Assembly: GCA_041685755.1 (NCBI GenBank)
Contig: JAWLFC010000111.1
Location: 1-9,365, forward strand
DNA length: 9,365 nucleotides
Direction of reading: 5' to 3'
DNA from: Sva-07 sp041685755
GTDB taxonomy: Bacteria; Actinomycetota; Acidimicrobiia; Acidimicrobiales; Ilumatobacteraceae
This document shows, piece by piece, positions 1-7,232 of the stretch. Numbering within the stretch: position 1 is the first letter of the stretch; each line of letters begins with the position of its first letter. The notes below the pieces were generated by a model. The model was not told where the DNA came from and did not search any database. It worked only from the letters and a program-made list of their open reading frames with translations. The translations under genes were made by a program, and so were the position numbers.

Positions 1-1740
1 GTAGTCCGCCACGCGGTACCCGCCCGGGCCCATGAGCAGCGCGTTCACCTGGTGCGTGGGCAGCAGGAACGCGTTCGAAGCGGCCAACGCCACGATCAGA
101 CCGAACTGAGCCGGATCGGCACCCACGCCGAGGGCGACGTTGGCGGCCAGTGGCACCAACAGCACCGTTGCCCCGACGTTGGAGACCACCAGCGTGAACA
201 CGGTGGCGAGGACGGCGACGGCGAGCTGCACGCCCCAGATGGGGAGGCCGTCGACGGCGCTGATGACGCGCTCGGCGATCCAGGCCGCCGTCCCGGTCTC
301 CTCCACGGCCTGTCCGAGGGGAATCAGTGCAGCGAGCAGGAACACCGTCTTCCAGGACACCGATCGGTATGCCTCGTCGGGGGTGAGCACACCGGCGACG
401 ATCACCGCGACCGCACCGGTCATGAGCCCGAGCGACAGCTGCAGGTCGCCGACGATCACGAGGCCGAGCGCGACGACCAACGCTCCGACGGCCCACCAGC
501 GCTTCGACGTGCGGGGCGGCTCGGTGGGATGCTCGGTGAGCACGACCAGGGACGGGTCGTCGTCCAGCTCGGCCAGCCGATCCCACTGCGCCAGCACGAT
601 CATCACGTCGCCCCCGCCGAGCTGGCGGTTCCGCAGGTCATCGGTGATCACCTCGCCCCGCTGGTGGAGCCCGAGGAGCACCACGCCGTGGTGGTGGCGG
701 AGTCGCAGCTCCTCCACGCGACGGCTCACGGCGTCGGAGCCGGGCCGGACGACGACCTCGGCGAGGCCGGCGTGCTCGTCGTCGTCCAGCACGGTGAACG
801 GGTTCTCCTCGCTGGGGTGCAGCCCGTGGCGATCGACGAAGCCGTCGACTTCGTCGTCAGGGCCGATGAGCGCGACGATCGAGCCGGCTGCGAGGCGCTC
901 GTCACGAGACGGTCCGAACACCACTCCGTCGGGACCGCTCATCGCTACGAGCCGCACGTTGCCCGATCGGGCCTCGATCTGACCGATGGTGTCGCCGAGC
1001 AGGGAGCTCCCCGTCGGCACCACGACGGGCTGCACATCGCGATCGAGCCCGTAGACCGATGCCACATCGGGGAGCGAGGCGGTCGATCCCCGGTCGGCGG
1101 GCACGGTGGGAAGGAGCCAGCGGCCGGCCAGCGCGAACATCACGATGCCCGACGCGAGGATGGCGAGCCCGATCGGAGCGGGGGCGAACAGGCCGTACGG
1201 TTCGAACCCCTCGACGCTGCCGGCCGACGACGATGCGAGCAGGTCGTTGAGCAGGATCAGCGGCCCCGAGGCGACGAGCGTGAGCGTGCCCCCGAGAATC
1301 GCCGCGAAGCCCATCGGCATCAACAACCGCGAGGCGGCCAAGCCGGTCTTCTCGGCGACCCGTTCGACCACCGGGAGGAAGAGGGCGGCGGCGCCGATGT
1401 TCTGCATGAACGAACTGATCAGGCCCACGGCCGCGGACACCGTGACCAGCACGCGACGCTCGGTCTCGCCGCCGACGCGGAGAATCGCAGCCGCGACCGA
1501 ACGCATCACCCCCACCCGGTCCAGACCGGCGCCGAGGATCATGACGGCGATGATCGAGATGACCGCGTTCGACGAGAATCCGGCGAACACGTCGCCGGCG
1601 GGAACGAGACCCGTCAGGCCGATCACGACCATCACGCCGATGGCGGCCACGTCGATGCGCACCACCTCGGTCACGAAGAGCACGACGGTGCCGGCGAGGA
1701 GCACGAGCACCAGCACCATGTCGGCCGTCAGACCTGTCAC
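1..1740 (-). CDS. SLC13-family permease with two TrkA-C (RCK-C) domains, 3' end outside window
   Basis: Inner-membrane transporter of the SLC13/DASS (ion transporter superfamily) type, expected to move anions such as sulfate or dicarboxylates, probably with sodium; the substrate cannot be read from sequence. Reading from GTG at 1740 gives 580 residues with no stop before the window edge. Hydrophobic segments occupy about 8-24, 30-48, 58-74, 97-125 and 140-168. Two cytosolic TrkA-C modules follow, about 229-306 and 320-401, and a second membrane half runs from 415 to the edge. SNT-like transport motifs are SSFMQNIGAA (109-118) and VSNVGATVLL (519-528). The final visible stretch, SNAFLLPTHQVNALLMGPGG (555-574), is typical of the last re-entrant region, so probably only a few dozen residues are missing. 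A TAG lies in frame four codons before the GTG; the next possible start is ATG at 1719. No Shine-Dalgarno is seen, and a -10-like hexamer 6 nt upstream suggests a leaderless message. It lies 88 nt downstream of a GNAT gene on the same strand. Family is sure, substrate unknown. Confidence 0.93.
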   Translation of the reverse strand, partial: MTGLTADMVLVLVLLAGTVVLFVTEVVRIDVAAIGVMVVIGLTGLVPAGDVFAGFSSNAVISIIAVMILGAGLDRVGVMRSVAAAILRVGGETERRVLVTVSAAVGLISSFMQNIGAAALFLPVVERVAEKTGLAASRLLMPMGFAAILGGTLTLVASGPLILLNDLLASSSAGSVEGFEPYGLFAPAPIGLAILASGIVMFALAGRWLLPTVPADRGSTASLPDVASVYGLDRDVQPVVVPTGSSLLGDTIGQIEARSGNVRLVAMSGPDGVVFGPSRDERLAAGSIVALIGPDDEVDGFVDRHGLHPSEENPFTVLDDDEHAGLAEVVVRPGSDAVSRRVEELRLRHHHGVVLLGLHQRGEVITDDLRNRQLGGGDVMIVLAQWDRLAELDDDPSLVVLTEHPTEPPRTSKRWWAVGALVVALGLVIVGDLQLSLGLMTGAVAVIVAGVLTPDEAYRSVSWKTVFLLAALIPLGQAVEETGTAAWIAERVISAVDGLPIWGVQLAVAVLATVFTLVVSNVGATVLLVPLAANVALGVGADPAQFGLIVALAASNAFLLPTHQVNALLMGPGGYRVADY

Positions 1741-1746
1741 AGCGCC

Positions 1747-1752
1747 ACTCTA
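1747..1752 (-). promoter_or_regulatory. Putative -10 element of a leaderless permease promoter
   Basis: On the minus strand TAGAGT (matching TAnnnT, 4 of 6 to TATAAT) sits exactly 6 nt before the GTG at 1740. A transcript from such a site would begin at or very near the start codon. No convincing -35 hexamer is seen at 16-18 nt. The same geometry is found at three other genes of this window, which supports it. Inference from position only. Confidence 0.4.
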
Positions 1753-1828
1753 GGGTGAGCAACCGTAATGTCCGTACAACTCGTCGACGACGCCGGCACC
1801 CGGTGACGGTTGTCGGTACGTCAGGCGG

Positions 1829-2620
1829 TCAGAGGTACACGCGACCCGGTTCGGCCCAGACCTCGAAGGAGGCGACGTCGCGGAAGCCGATCGAGCGGTA
1901 CAGCTCGCGAGCCATCGGCGTCGAGTGGAGCAGGCCGAGCTCGTGGCCACACGCACGGGCAACACCGAGCGCGTGCTTGGTCAGCGCGCTCGCGAGGCCC
2001 TTGCCGCGCCCGCGGTCGGAGGTCGCCACGCCGTAGATGCCCGCGATGTCGTCGGCGACGTGCAGGACCGCCTTCGACACCGGCACGCCGTCGACCCTCG
2101 CCAGGAACCACCGGGCGTGGCCGATGTTGTCCTCCATGAGCTGCCGGACGAAGCTCGAACCCACCGCGTCGAGCCCGTATCGAACGTCGACCATCTCCAT
2201 CCACTCGGCGGAGTGCTCCGCCGTCGCTTCCACCAGTTCGACGCCCGGCGCCAACGCAGTGTCGAGGTCCAATGGGGCGAGCTCGGCGATCATGCCGTAC
2301 AGCTCCTCGGCCATGACGAGACCACGCGCTGCGAGACACTCGCGCACACCGGGAGGGCTCGTCGGGTGGACCATCCACGCGAGCGTCACCGGGCGGCTCT
2401 GGTATCGCGCCAACACCTCGTCGACCTGCGCCTGGAGCTCGGACGTGCCGTCGTCGAGGAAGCGCAGGACGCTGTTGTAGGGCGGTTGCGGCACGGGAGT
2501 CTCGACGAGCAACCGGGTCGGCGAGTCGGTGAGCCGTCCTCCCGGACCACTTCCGAGAGGCCCCCACATCGACCAGAAGTGGCGTTCGAGCGCGTCGATC
2601 AGCTGTTCATCGTCGAGCAC
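1829..2620 (-). CDS. Two-domain GNAT-family N-acetyltransferase
   Basis: Cytosolic acetyl-CoA-dependent acyltransferase of 263 residues; acceptor unknown. The C-terminal GNAT domain spans about 126-258. Motif A is VATSDRGRGKGLASAL (198-213), with the acetyl-CoA pyrophosphate loop R-G-x-G-K-G, and the motif B region LGLLHSTPMARELYRSIGF (228-246) has the conserved Tyr and Gly-Phe. The N-terminal part (about 1-125) matches the accessory domain of a common bacterial GNAT subgroup: P-P-Y-N-S-V-L near 46-52, a Trp-x-V-x-P segment near 82-86, and a PPGVRECLAARG segment (89-100) before the strand that starts the second half. The GTG start at 2620 is chosen because it gives this whole N-terminal domain. 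It has no Shine-Dalgarno but has a -10-like TACTGT 6 nt upstream. The neighbour downstream on the same strand is the SLC13 permease, and a second GNAT is divergent. A 248-residue ORF in another frame over the same bases is a shadow. Confidence 0.88.
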   Translation of the reverse strand: MLDDEQLIDALERHFWSMWGPLGSGPGGRLTDSPTRLLVETPVPQPPYNSVLRFLDDGTSELQAQVDEVLARYQSRPVTLAWMVHPTSPPGVRECLAARGLVMAEELYGMIAELAPLDLDTALAPGVELVEATAEHSAEWMEMVDVRYGLDAVGSSFVRQLMEDNIGHARWFLARVDGVPVSKAVLHVADDIAGIYGVATSDRGRGKGLASALTKHALGVARACGHELGLLHSTPMARELYRSIGFRDVASFEVWAEPGRVYL

Positions 2621-2626
2621 GGCCGA

Positions 2627-2632
2627 ACAGTA
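2627..2632 (-). promoter_or_regulatory. Putative -10 element of a leaderless GNAT promoter
   Basis: TACTGT on the minus strand (TAnnnT) lies exactly 6 nt before the GTG at 2620. There is no ribosome binding site between them, so a leaderless transcript is plausible. No clear -35 hexamer is seen; a perfect inverted repeat lies immediately upstream where a regulator could act. Confidence 0.35.
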
Positions 2633-2634
2633 GC

Positions 2635-2650
2635 CCGAGCGGGCGCTCGG
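2635..2650. promoter_or_regulatory. Perfect 7-bp inverted repeat in the divergent intergenic region
   Basis: CCGAGCG and CGCTCGG are exact reverse complements separated by GG. The repeat sits just upstream of the -10-like hexamer of the minus-strand GNAT gene and about 110 bp before the plus-strand GNAT gene. It could be an operator covering the -35 region, or only a GC-rich chance palindrome. No regulator is identified for it. Confidence 0.3.
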
Positions 2651-2722
2651 CCAGGGTGGTCAGGCCGGCACGGGTTCGGCGACACGAATGGCTGCGTGGA
2701 CTGCGAGCGCCGCCGGGTGATC

Positions 2723-2728
2723 TACGCT
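2723..2728 (+). promoter_or_regulatory. Weak -10-like hexamer upstream of the second GNAT gene
   Basis: TACGCT (TAnnnT) preceded by TGATC lies 31 nt before the GTG at 2760, leaving room for a short leader that carries the visible Shine-Dalgarno. A TGGACT box at 2697-2702 resembles a -35, but the 20-nt spacer is too long for a good promoter. Tentative. Confidence 0.2.
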
Positions 2729-2749
2729 TCGACGCCCGACGACGGAGTG

Positions 2750-2754
2750 AGGAG
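2750..2754 (+). promoter_or_regulatory. Shine-Dalgarno AGGAG that fixes the GTG start at 2760
   Basis: AGGAG is spaced 5 nt from the GTG at 2760. This supports the GTG as the start although no ATG is nearby, and it contrasts with the neighbouring genes that show no ribosome binding site. Confidence 0.65.
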
Positions 2755-2759
2755 CCTGA

Positions 2760-3287
2760 GTGGAGATCACGTTCGAACCCGCTGACGCCCGCCGTGACCG
2801 AGCGGTACTGACGGCGCTCAACATCGAGTATCTCGACTGGGCGGACGCGAGCATCCGACACGACTACGGGCTCGAGTTGCCGGCGCTTCTCGGGCAGTCG
2901 GTGCCTGAGTACGTGGCTGCGACGCTCGACACGCTGTGTGCGGCCTCGCCACCCGAGGGTGTGTTCTACACCGTGCGTCGCGTGGGGCAGGTCGTCGGCA
3001 TGGGGGGCCTGCGTCGAACCATCGATGGGGCATCGGAGATGAAGCGTGTGTTCGTGCGGCCGGGCCAGCGTGGTGGCGGCCTGGGAGCAACCATCGTGCG
3101 ACGTCTGATCGCCGATGCGGAGTCGTTCGGGTACGCGAGCATGCGGCTCGACTCCGGGCCGTTCATGACGTCGGCACACCGGCTCTACGAAGCCGAGGGG
3201 TTCCGGGACCGGCCGATCTACGACGGCGCGGAAGTGCCCGTGGAGCTGCATCACAACTGGCGGTTCATGGAGCGCCGCCTCGGGTGA
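2760..3287 (+). CDS. GNAT-family N-acetyltransferase
   Basis: Single-domain cytosolic GNAT of 175 residues, predicted to transfer an acyl group from acyl-CoA to an unknown amine. The acetyl-CoA-binding motif A is EMKRVFVRPGQRGGGLGATI (93-112), with the R/Q-x-x-G-x-G loop at R104-G109, followed by a helix to about 122. Motif B carries MRLDSGPFMTSAHRLYEAEG (128-147), with the usual LY and following Phe148. This layout (E-M-K-R-x-x-V strand, R-L-D-S strand, L-Y-E helix) is typical of stand-alone GNATs acting on small molecules. The GTG start is supported by AGGAG 5 nt upstream and by the first beta strand EITFEPAD right at the N-terminus. It ends 56 bp before the LuxR-type regulator on the same strand, so co-transcription is possible. 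It is not a close copy of the divergent GNAT, which has an extra domain. Confidence 0.88.
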   Translation: MEITFEPADARRDRAVLTALNIEYLDWADASIRHDYGLELPALLGQSVPEYVAATLDTLCAASPPEGVFYTVRRVGQVVGMGGLRRTIDGASEMKRVFVRPGQRGGGLGATIVRRLIADAESFGYASMRLDSGPFMTSAHRLYEAEGFRDRPIYDGAEVPVELHHNWRFMERRLG

Positions 3288-3343
3288 CGGGTGCGACTCG
3301 GCCCGCGTAAACGCGATCTGCGGAGGCCTGCAAGACTGTCGCA

Positions 3344-6226
3344 GTGTTACCGGTGTCCTGCCCGTCGGTTGTCGGTCGCATCGACGAGACAGCGGTTCTC
3401 GAGGCCGCTCTCGATGGGGCCATCGCTGGGGTTGGCAGCTTCGTCTGGGTGGCAGGCGAGGCAGGTGTCGGCAAGTCTCGGGTTGTCCGGGAACTCTGCG
3501 ACACGGCCGCAGGTCGAGGGCTGCCGGTGTTGGTCGGTCGGGCCGTCGACACGGGCACACCCGTGCCGTTCCGCCCGCTGTTCGAAGCGCTGTCGGGCCA
3601 CGTCAGGCGGCTCGGCGCCGACGGCGGGCCGTCGGTCGACCGGCGGTCACTGGCCCCGGTCGTTCCCGAGTGGCGCAGCGTCGGCGAGGAGACGTATCCG
3701 GCGAGCGCGATGGAGATCGGCGAGGGTCTCCTGCGTTTCCTGACCTCTGTCGCCGGCGATGGGTGTGTGCTCGTGCTCGAGGACCTGCACTGGGCGGATC
3801 CCGACACGGCAGCCGTCGTGGAGTACGTCGCCGACAACCTGAGGACCACGCCGGTGTTGTGCATGGTGACCACTCGACTCGAGGGCTCTGATCGCGTCGG
3901 ACGAGTACTGAGCGACCTCGCTGCCAGGAGATCGGCGACGAAAGTCGAGTTGCGTCGTCTCACCACCGATGAGCTGGGGACGATGGTGTCGATGTGCCTC
4001 GGTGGTGAGGTGGTGGATGCGAGCGTCATGTCCCTGATCGGTGACTTCGCCGACGGTCTGCCGCTCCTCGTGGAGGAACTCCTCACGACCAGCGTCGCCG
4101 ATGGCACGATCACGTCGTCCACCGACGGTTGGCGGGTCGAGGCCGTCGGTGCGCCTGCGGTGCCCGAACGTTTCGCCGAACTCGTTCGTCGGAGGATGGG
4201 CTCGCTCGATGATGACGCTGCACGTGTGATCCGCGTCGGCGCGGTGCTCGGCCAGCGCTTCGACACCGAGGTGCTTCGTGTGGCAGTGGAAGCGCCGATC
4301 GAGACGGTCGCTCAGGCGCTGCGCGCCGGAGTTCGTGCTCAGCTCGTGACAGCGGACCGCTCCGAATCCACTGCGTTCGAGTTCCGCCACGCTCTGACTC
4401 GAGAGGCGATCCTCGACGAGCTGCTCCCGCTCGAGCGGATCGAGATCGCCCGTGAAGCGCTGGGTGCGCTGGAGCGCGGTCGGCCGGATCTCCGAGACTC
4501 CTTCGGTGAGGAGGCCGCCGCTCTCGCCGAGGTGGCAGGCGAGACGGGGCGGGCGGCCGAACTCCTGCTCCAGGCCGCCCGCCGGGCGCGCCAGCGTGGT
4601 GCGCTGTCGAGCGCGGTACCGATGCTGGGCCGTGCGTGGTCGTTCGTCAACGAGGAGGAACCCGAGTGGTTCGAGATCGGCGAGGCCCTGCTGTCGGTCC
4701 TCGCAACCACGGGAGCCGTCGATGAGGCGCTCGCGGTCGGGGAGCAGATGCTCGCCGTGGCGGAGCCGGAACGGCGTGCGACCGTCCACCTGGCAATGGC
4801 ACGGGCGGCTGCGGAGGCGAGCCGCTGGGACACTGCCCGCGGACATGCGACGGCGGCGCACGGTCTCGTCGAGGAGGTGCCCGGGTCGCTCATCGCGGCG
4901 CGCGTCGACGCCGTGAGCGCCGAGGTCGCCGTCGGTCAAGGCCGGTTCGTCGACGCCGAGTTGCTGGCCCGGAGCGCCATGAAGATCGCGGATCAGCACG
5001 AGGACCACGGGCTGCGGGCGGCAACCGCGCTCGTGATCGGCCGGTGCGAGCGCGGACGCGGTGAGGGCGACCCGGCCGCGACGTTCGACAGCGTGGTGAG
5101 GATCGGACGAGAGCACGGCCTGCCGAGTTGGCAACTGCGCGGGTTGATGGAGCGTTCGTCGCTCGCCCTCTGGGAGTACGAGCCGCCCCAGGGGATTCTC
5201 GCAGCGCGCGAGCACGCTCTGAGTGCCGGCGCCCTCGTGGTGGTCGCGCACCTCGACAACTTCCTGGCGTGGCAGGCGCACGACCGTCGCAACACCGACC
5301 AGATCGAGCCCGCAGCTCGCCGCTGCATCGATCTGGCCGAACGCCTTCGGCTGCCCACGCTGCACGGGGTCGCGACCGTCGCGCTCGCGGTCGCTGCTGC
5401 CCACGAGGGCGACAGCGAGCGCATGGACCGGCTCCTCGCCGAGGCCGACGCGATCTCCGACGGTCACGCGGACGTGGTCGCGCTCGGTGGCGTGGCCCGT
5501 GCGACACAGTGGATCGACCGGGACGATCTGCGCCGCGCAGGAAGGGCACTCGCACAGATGATGCAACAGCTGCGGGTGACGCCGGCGGTGGCCTGTCCCG
5601 AACGAGGTGTGTGGGTCCTGTTCCAGGCCCTCGACGGAGACGAGGCCGGGGCCGCGGCGATCGGCGAACTCGACGCATACGTCGGCCCGAACCACGTGAT
5701 GATCGACAGCTACCGGAGCTATGCGCGCGCAGTCGTGTCCGGCCGTCGTGGCGCGCTCGACGATGCGAACCGACATGTCGCACTGGCCGAGCGGGTGCAA
5801 CCCACCCCGTGGTTCCAACACCACGCCCGCCGGTTGGTGGCCGAGACGGCACACGCCGAAGGCTGGGGAGATCCGATCACGTGGCTGCGTGATGCCTACG
5901 GCTACTTCGAGACACGAGGCGACGACCGTCTCGCGTCCTCGTGCCGGTCGCTGCTCGGGACGCTCGGGTCCGCACTCCCACGCCAGCGACGACGCGACGA
6001 ACGCGTCCCGCCCCGACTGCGGGCGCTGGGCGTGTCCGCCCGTGAAGCCGACGTCCTCGAGTTGCTCGCTGACGCTCGTTCGACCCGCAGCATCGCCGAG
6101 ACGCTGCACCTGTCACCAAAGACGGTCGAACGACACATTGCGAACCTGGCCACGAAACTCGGCCTCGAAGGTCGCACGGCCGTCGTCGCCTTCGCAGCGC
6201 GTTCGGCCCTGGATCCCGTCAACTGA
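3344..6226 (+). CDS. LAL-type LuxR-family transcriptional regulator with N-terminal AAA ATPase
   Basis: Large ATP-dependent transcription regulator of 960 residues, the usual size for LAL (MalT-like) proteins. VVGRIDE at 9-15 opens the STAND/AAA module. Walker A is GEAGVGKS (38-45), Walker B is CVLVLEDLHWADPD (141-154), and the conserved G-L-P-L-L-V-E-E-L-L box is at 238-247. The FEFRHALTREAILDELLP segment (346-362) belongs to the winged-helix/end-of-ATPase region. Residues about 390-850 are Ala/Arg-rich helices resembling TPR repeats, the likely inducer-sensing part. The C-terminal LuxR HTH is about 891-960, with the recognition-helix segment SPKTVERHIANLATKLGL (924-941). The GTG at 3344 begins just before the GR-D/E motif. 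A stop in frame at 3308 leaves only this GTG or one at 3353. GGAGG at 3322-3326 is 17 nt away, too far for normal use, so initiation may be leaderless. Targets and ligand are unknown; adjacent genes are candidates. A long antisense ORF over it is a codon-bias shadow. Confidence 0.95.
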   Translation: MLPVSCPSVVGRIDETAVLEAALDGAIAGVGSFVWVAGEAGVGKSRVVRELCDTAAGRGLPVLVGRAVDTGTPVPFRPLFEALSGHVRRLGADGGPSVDRRSLAPVVPEWRSVGEETYPASAMEIGEGLLRFLTSVAGDGCVLVLEDLHWADPDTAAVVEYVADNLRTTPVLCMVTTRLEGSDRVGRVLSDLAARRSATKVELRRLTTDELGTMVSMCLGGEVVDASVMSLIGDFADGLPLLVEELLTTSVADGTITSSTDGWRVEAVGAPAVPERFAELVRRRMGSLDDDAARVIRVGAVLGQRFDTEVLRVAVEAPIETVAQALRAGVRAQLVTADRSESTAFEFRHALTREAILDELLPLERIEIAREALGALERGRPDLRDSFGEEAAALAEVAGETGRAAELLLQAARRARQRGALSSAVPMLGRAWSFVNEEEPEWFEIGEALLSVLATTGAVDEALAVGEQMLAVAEPERRATVHLAMARAAAEASRWDTARGHATAAHGLVEEVPGSLIAARVDAVSAEVAVGQGRFVDAELLARSAMKIADQHEDHGLRAATALVIGRCERGRGEGDPAATFDSVVRIGREHGLPSWQLRGLMERSSLALWEYEPPQGILAAREHALSAGALVVVAHLDNFLAWQAHDRRNTDQIEPAARRCIDLAERLRLPTLHGVATVALAVAAAHEGDSERMDRLLAEADAISDGHADVVALGGVARATQWIDRDDLRRAGRALAQMMQQLRVTPAVACPERGVWVLFQALDGDEAGAAAIGELDAYVGPNHVMIDSYRSYARAVVSGRRGALDDANRHVALAERVQPTPWFQHHARRLVAETAHAEGWGDPITWLRDAYGYFETRGDDRLASSCRSLLGTLGSALPRQRRRDERVPPRLRALGVSAREADVLELLADARSTRSIAETLHLSPKTVERHIANLATKLGLEGRTAVVAFAARSALDPVN

Positions 6227-6227
6227 T

Positions 6228-6251
6228 CGCCCCCCCTCGACAATGGGGGCG
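6228..6251 (+). terminator. GC hairpin right after the LuxR-type gene, possible terminator
   Basis: CGCCCCC (6228-6234) pairs with GGGGGCG (6245-6251), a 7-bp GC-only stem with a 10-nt loop starting 2 nt after the TGA stop. There is no T-run, as is common for high-GC actinobacterial terminators. It could instead be part of the control region of the downstream pair. Confidence 0.4.
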
Positions 6252-6266
6252 GCGCGGACCTGGAAT

Positions 6267-6330
6267 GGGGGTTGCCCCGATGCGACGCCCCGTCGGCAAG
6301 GCGCACGATGTGGTGACCGGGAACCCCCGG
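6267..6330 (+). promoter_or_regulatory. Leader with short GC inverted repeats ahead of the small-protein/MDMPI pair
   Basis: GGGG-GTTG-CCCC (6267-6278) and CCGGG-AACC-CCCGG (6317-6330) are short inverted repeats between the LuxR-type gene and the ATG at 6358. AATGGGGG also occurs twice, at 6242-6249 and 6264-6271. No convincing -35/-10 pair is seen. These could be operator or RNA-structure elements; the short arms also fit base-composition chance. Confidence 0.25.
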
Positions 6331-6343
6331 AACCGCAACCAAC

Positions 6344-6350
6344 GAAGGGA
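6344..6350 (+). promoter_or_regulatory. Shine-Dalgarno GAAGGGA that fixes the start at 6358
   Basis: GAAGGGA ends 7 nt before the ATG at 6358. It decides against a longer in-frame reading from 6265, whose extra 31 residues lie in the inverted-repeat leader and look non-coding. Confidence 0.6.
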
Positions 6351-6357
6351 CAGCACC

Positions 6358-6618
6358 ATGCAGGTCATCGCAATCCACGACGTCGACGACGTCAAGCACT
6401 GGTTCAACTCGCCGGCCCGCTCGGAGTTCTTCGAGGCCCGTGGCATGAAGGCCACCGCATTCCGCGACCCGGCGGGCAACGCCAACACCGTCGCCGTGCT
6501 GATCGAGGCGCCCGACCTCGACTCGCTCCAGGCGGCGCTCGCCACCCCGGAGGCGAAGGTCACCGAGGAGCACGACGGCGTCCACGTCGACACGATCAGG
6601 CTGTTCCTGGACGCGTGA
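6358..6618 (+). CDS. Small protein of 86 residues, dimeric alpha/beta-barrel-like, function unknown
   Basis: No named family is recognised with certainty. The protein starts with a beta strand MQVIAIHDV, then a helix with D-V-K-H-W-F (12-17) and SPARSEFFEARGM, then strands KATAFRDPAGNANTVAVLIE, a helix DLDSLQAALATPEAKVTEEH, and ends GVHVDTIRLFLDA. This beta-alpha-beta-beta-alpha-beta order, with a D-x-x-x-W helix and a GVH-x-D/E-T-strand ending, resembles small ferredoxin-like (antibiotic-monooxygenase-type) dimers found as hypothetical proteins in many bacteria. No catalytic residues can be assigned. The ATG is supported by GAAGGGA at 7 nt. Its TGA shares a base with the ATG of the next gene, so the two are almost surely translated together and may act in one process. 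No signal peptide or membrane segment. Confidence 0.85.
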   Translation: MQVIAIHDVDDVKHWFNSPARSEFFEARGMKATAFRDPAGNANTVAVLIEAPDLDSLQAALATPEAKVTEEHDGVHVDTIRLFLDA

Positions 6619-7190
6619 TGACCGTGCAGGACTCCGACACACAGGACTACGAGACCGCCATCGTCACGTTCCGTCGGGTGTTGGGGGGCGTGACTCTCGA
6701 ACAGATCAGCTCCGCCACACCGTGCGCCTCGTTCGACGTCGGTCAACTCGTCGATCACACCATCGGGACCCAGCACATGGTCACCGACGCCCTGCAGGAC
6801 AAGCCGTTCAACACGGGGGGCGTCGAGGTCGCTCGCAGCGAGCAAGCCGCTGCCTTCGACCGAGCAGCGGCCGATGCCGTCGCCGAGCTCCGCCGAGACG
6901 GCGCACTGGACAAGGCGGTGACCCTGCCGTTCGGAACGTTCTCGGGTGGGAAGCTGATGGGCCTGGCGGCGCTGGACACGTTCCAACACGCATGGGATCT
7001 GGCGAAGGCCACAGGGCAGGACACCGATCTGGATGCGGAGCTCGCCGAGTCCTTGATGGACCTGGCCGTCGCACACATGGCGCACGCTCCGCGCGGCGAG
7101 GAACCCGCCCCCTACGGACCGGAGCAGATCGCCCCGGTAGGAGCACCGGCTGCCGATCGACTGGCAGCCTTTCTCGGACGCGTCGTCTGA
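6618..7190 (+). CDS. TIGR03086-type metal-binding protein (DinB/mycothiol maleylpyruvate isomerase-like fold)
   Basis: Cytosolic four-helix-bundle protein of 190 residues in the DinB/MDMPI superfamily, whose members use a metal and often mycothiol or another low-molecular-weight thiol in transfer or isomerisation reactions. The signature segments are SFDVGQLVDHTIGTQHM (38-54) and LDTFQHAWDLAKATGQ (119-134). His47, Asp120 and His124 form the expected H and D-x-x-x-H metal site, comparable to the H and E-x-x-x-H of characterised maleylpyruvate isomerases. The C-terminus PYGPEQIAPVGAPAADRLAA (165-184) with following LGR is also typical of the family. The specific reaction is unknown. The ATG at 6618 overlaps the stop of the small upstream gene by one base (TGATG), indicating translational coupling. 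A longer ORF in this frame reaching back to 5721 is an artefact through the regulator gene. A strong hairpin follows 12 nt after the stop. Confidence 0.88.
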   Translation: MTVQDSDTQDYETAIVTFRRVLGGVTLEQISSATPCASFDVGQLVDHTIGTQHMVTDALQDKPFNTGGVEVARSEQAAAFDRAAADAVAELRRDGALDKAVTLPFGTFSGGKLMGLAALDTFQHAWDLAKATGQDTDLDAELAESLMDLAVAHMAHAPRGEEPAPYGPEQIAPVGAPAADRLAAFLGRVV

Positions 7191-7202
7191 GCCGCTGACT
7201 GC

Positions 7203-7232
7203 GGCGTGTGCGTCGTTCTCGGCGCACACGCC
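7203..7232 (+). terminator. Strong hairpin ending the small-protein/MDMPI unit
   Basis: GGCGTGTGCG (7203-7212) and CGCACACGCC (7223-7232) are perfect 10-bp reverse complements. The stem can extend inward by a G-T and a C-G pair to leave a 6-nt loop GTTCTC. It starts 12 nt after the TGA at 7190. No T-run follows, as is usual for factor-assisted or GC-rich actinobacterial terminators. Confidence 0.7.

Noticed and set aside
52..1758. Plus-strand 568-residue open frame
   Set aside because: It is antisense to the SLC13 permease, which has clear membrane segments, transport motifs and TrkA-C domains; the plus reading is His/Asp/Gly/Arg-rich with no domain features, typical of a codon-bias shadow.
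902..1762. Minus-strand 286-residue frame overlapping the permease
   Set aside because: Arg-rich shifted-frame reading of the permease N-terminal half; starts upstream of the permease GTG but has no family features.
3647..6109. Minus-strand 820-residue open frame
   Set aside because: Antisense to the LAL regulator; the plus strand has Walker A, Walker B and the LuxR HTH. Long antisense frames are expected in GC-rich genes.
6265..6357. Upstream start for the 86-residue protein
   Set aside because: The extra residues lie in the inverted-repeat leader, and a good Shine-Dalgarno precedes the ATG at 6358.
5721..6617. Long N-terminal extension of the MDMPI-like gene
   Set aside because: This part runs through the regulator, the leader and the 86-residue gene in a non-coding frame; family similarity begins at the ATG at 6618.
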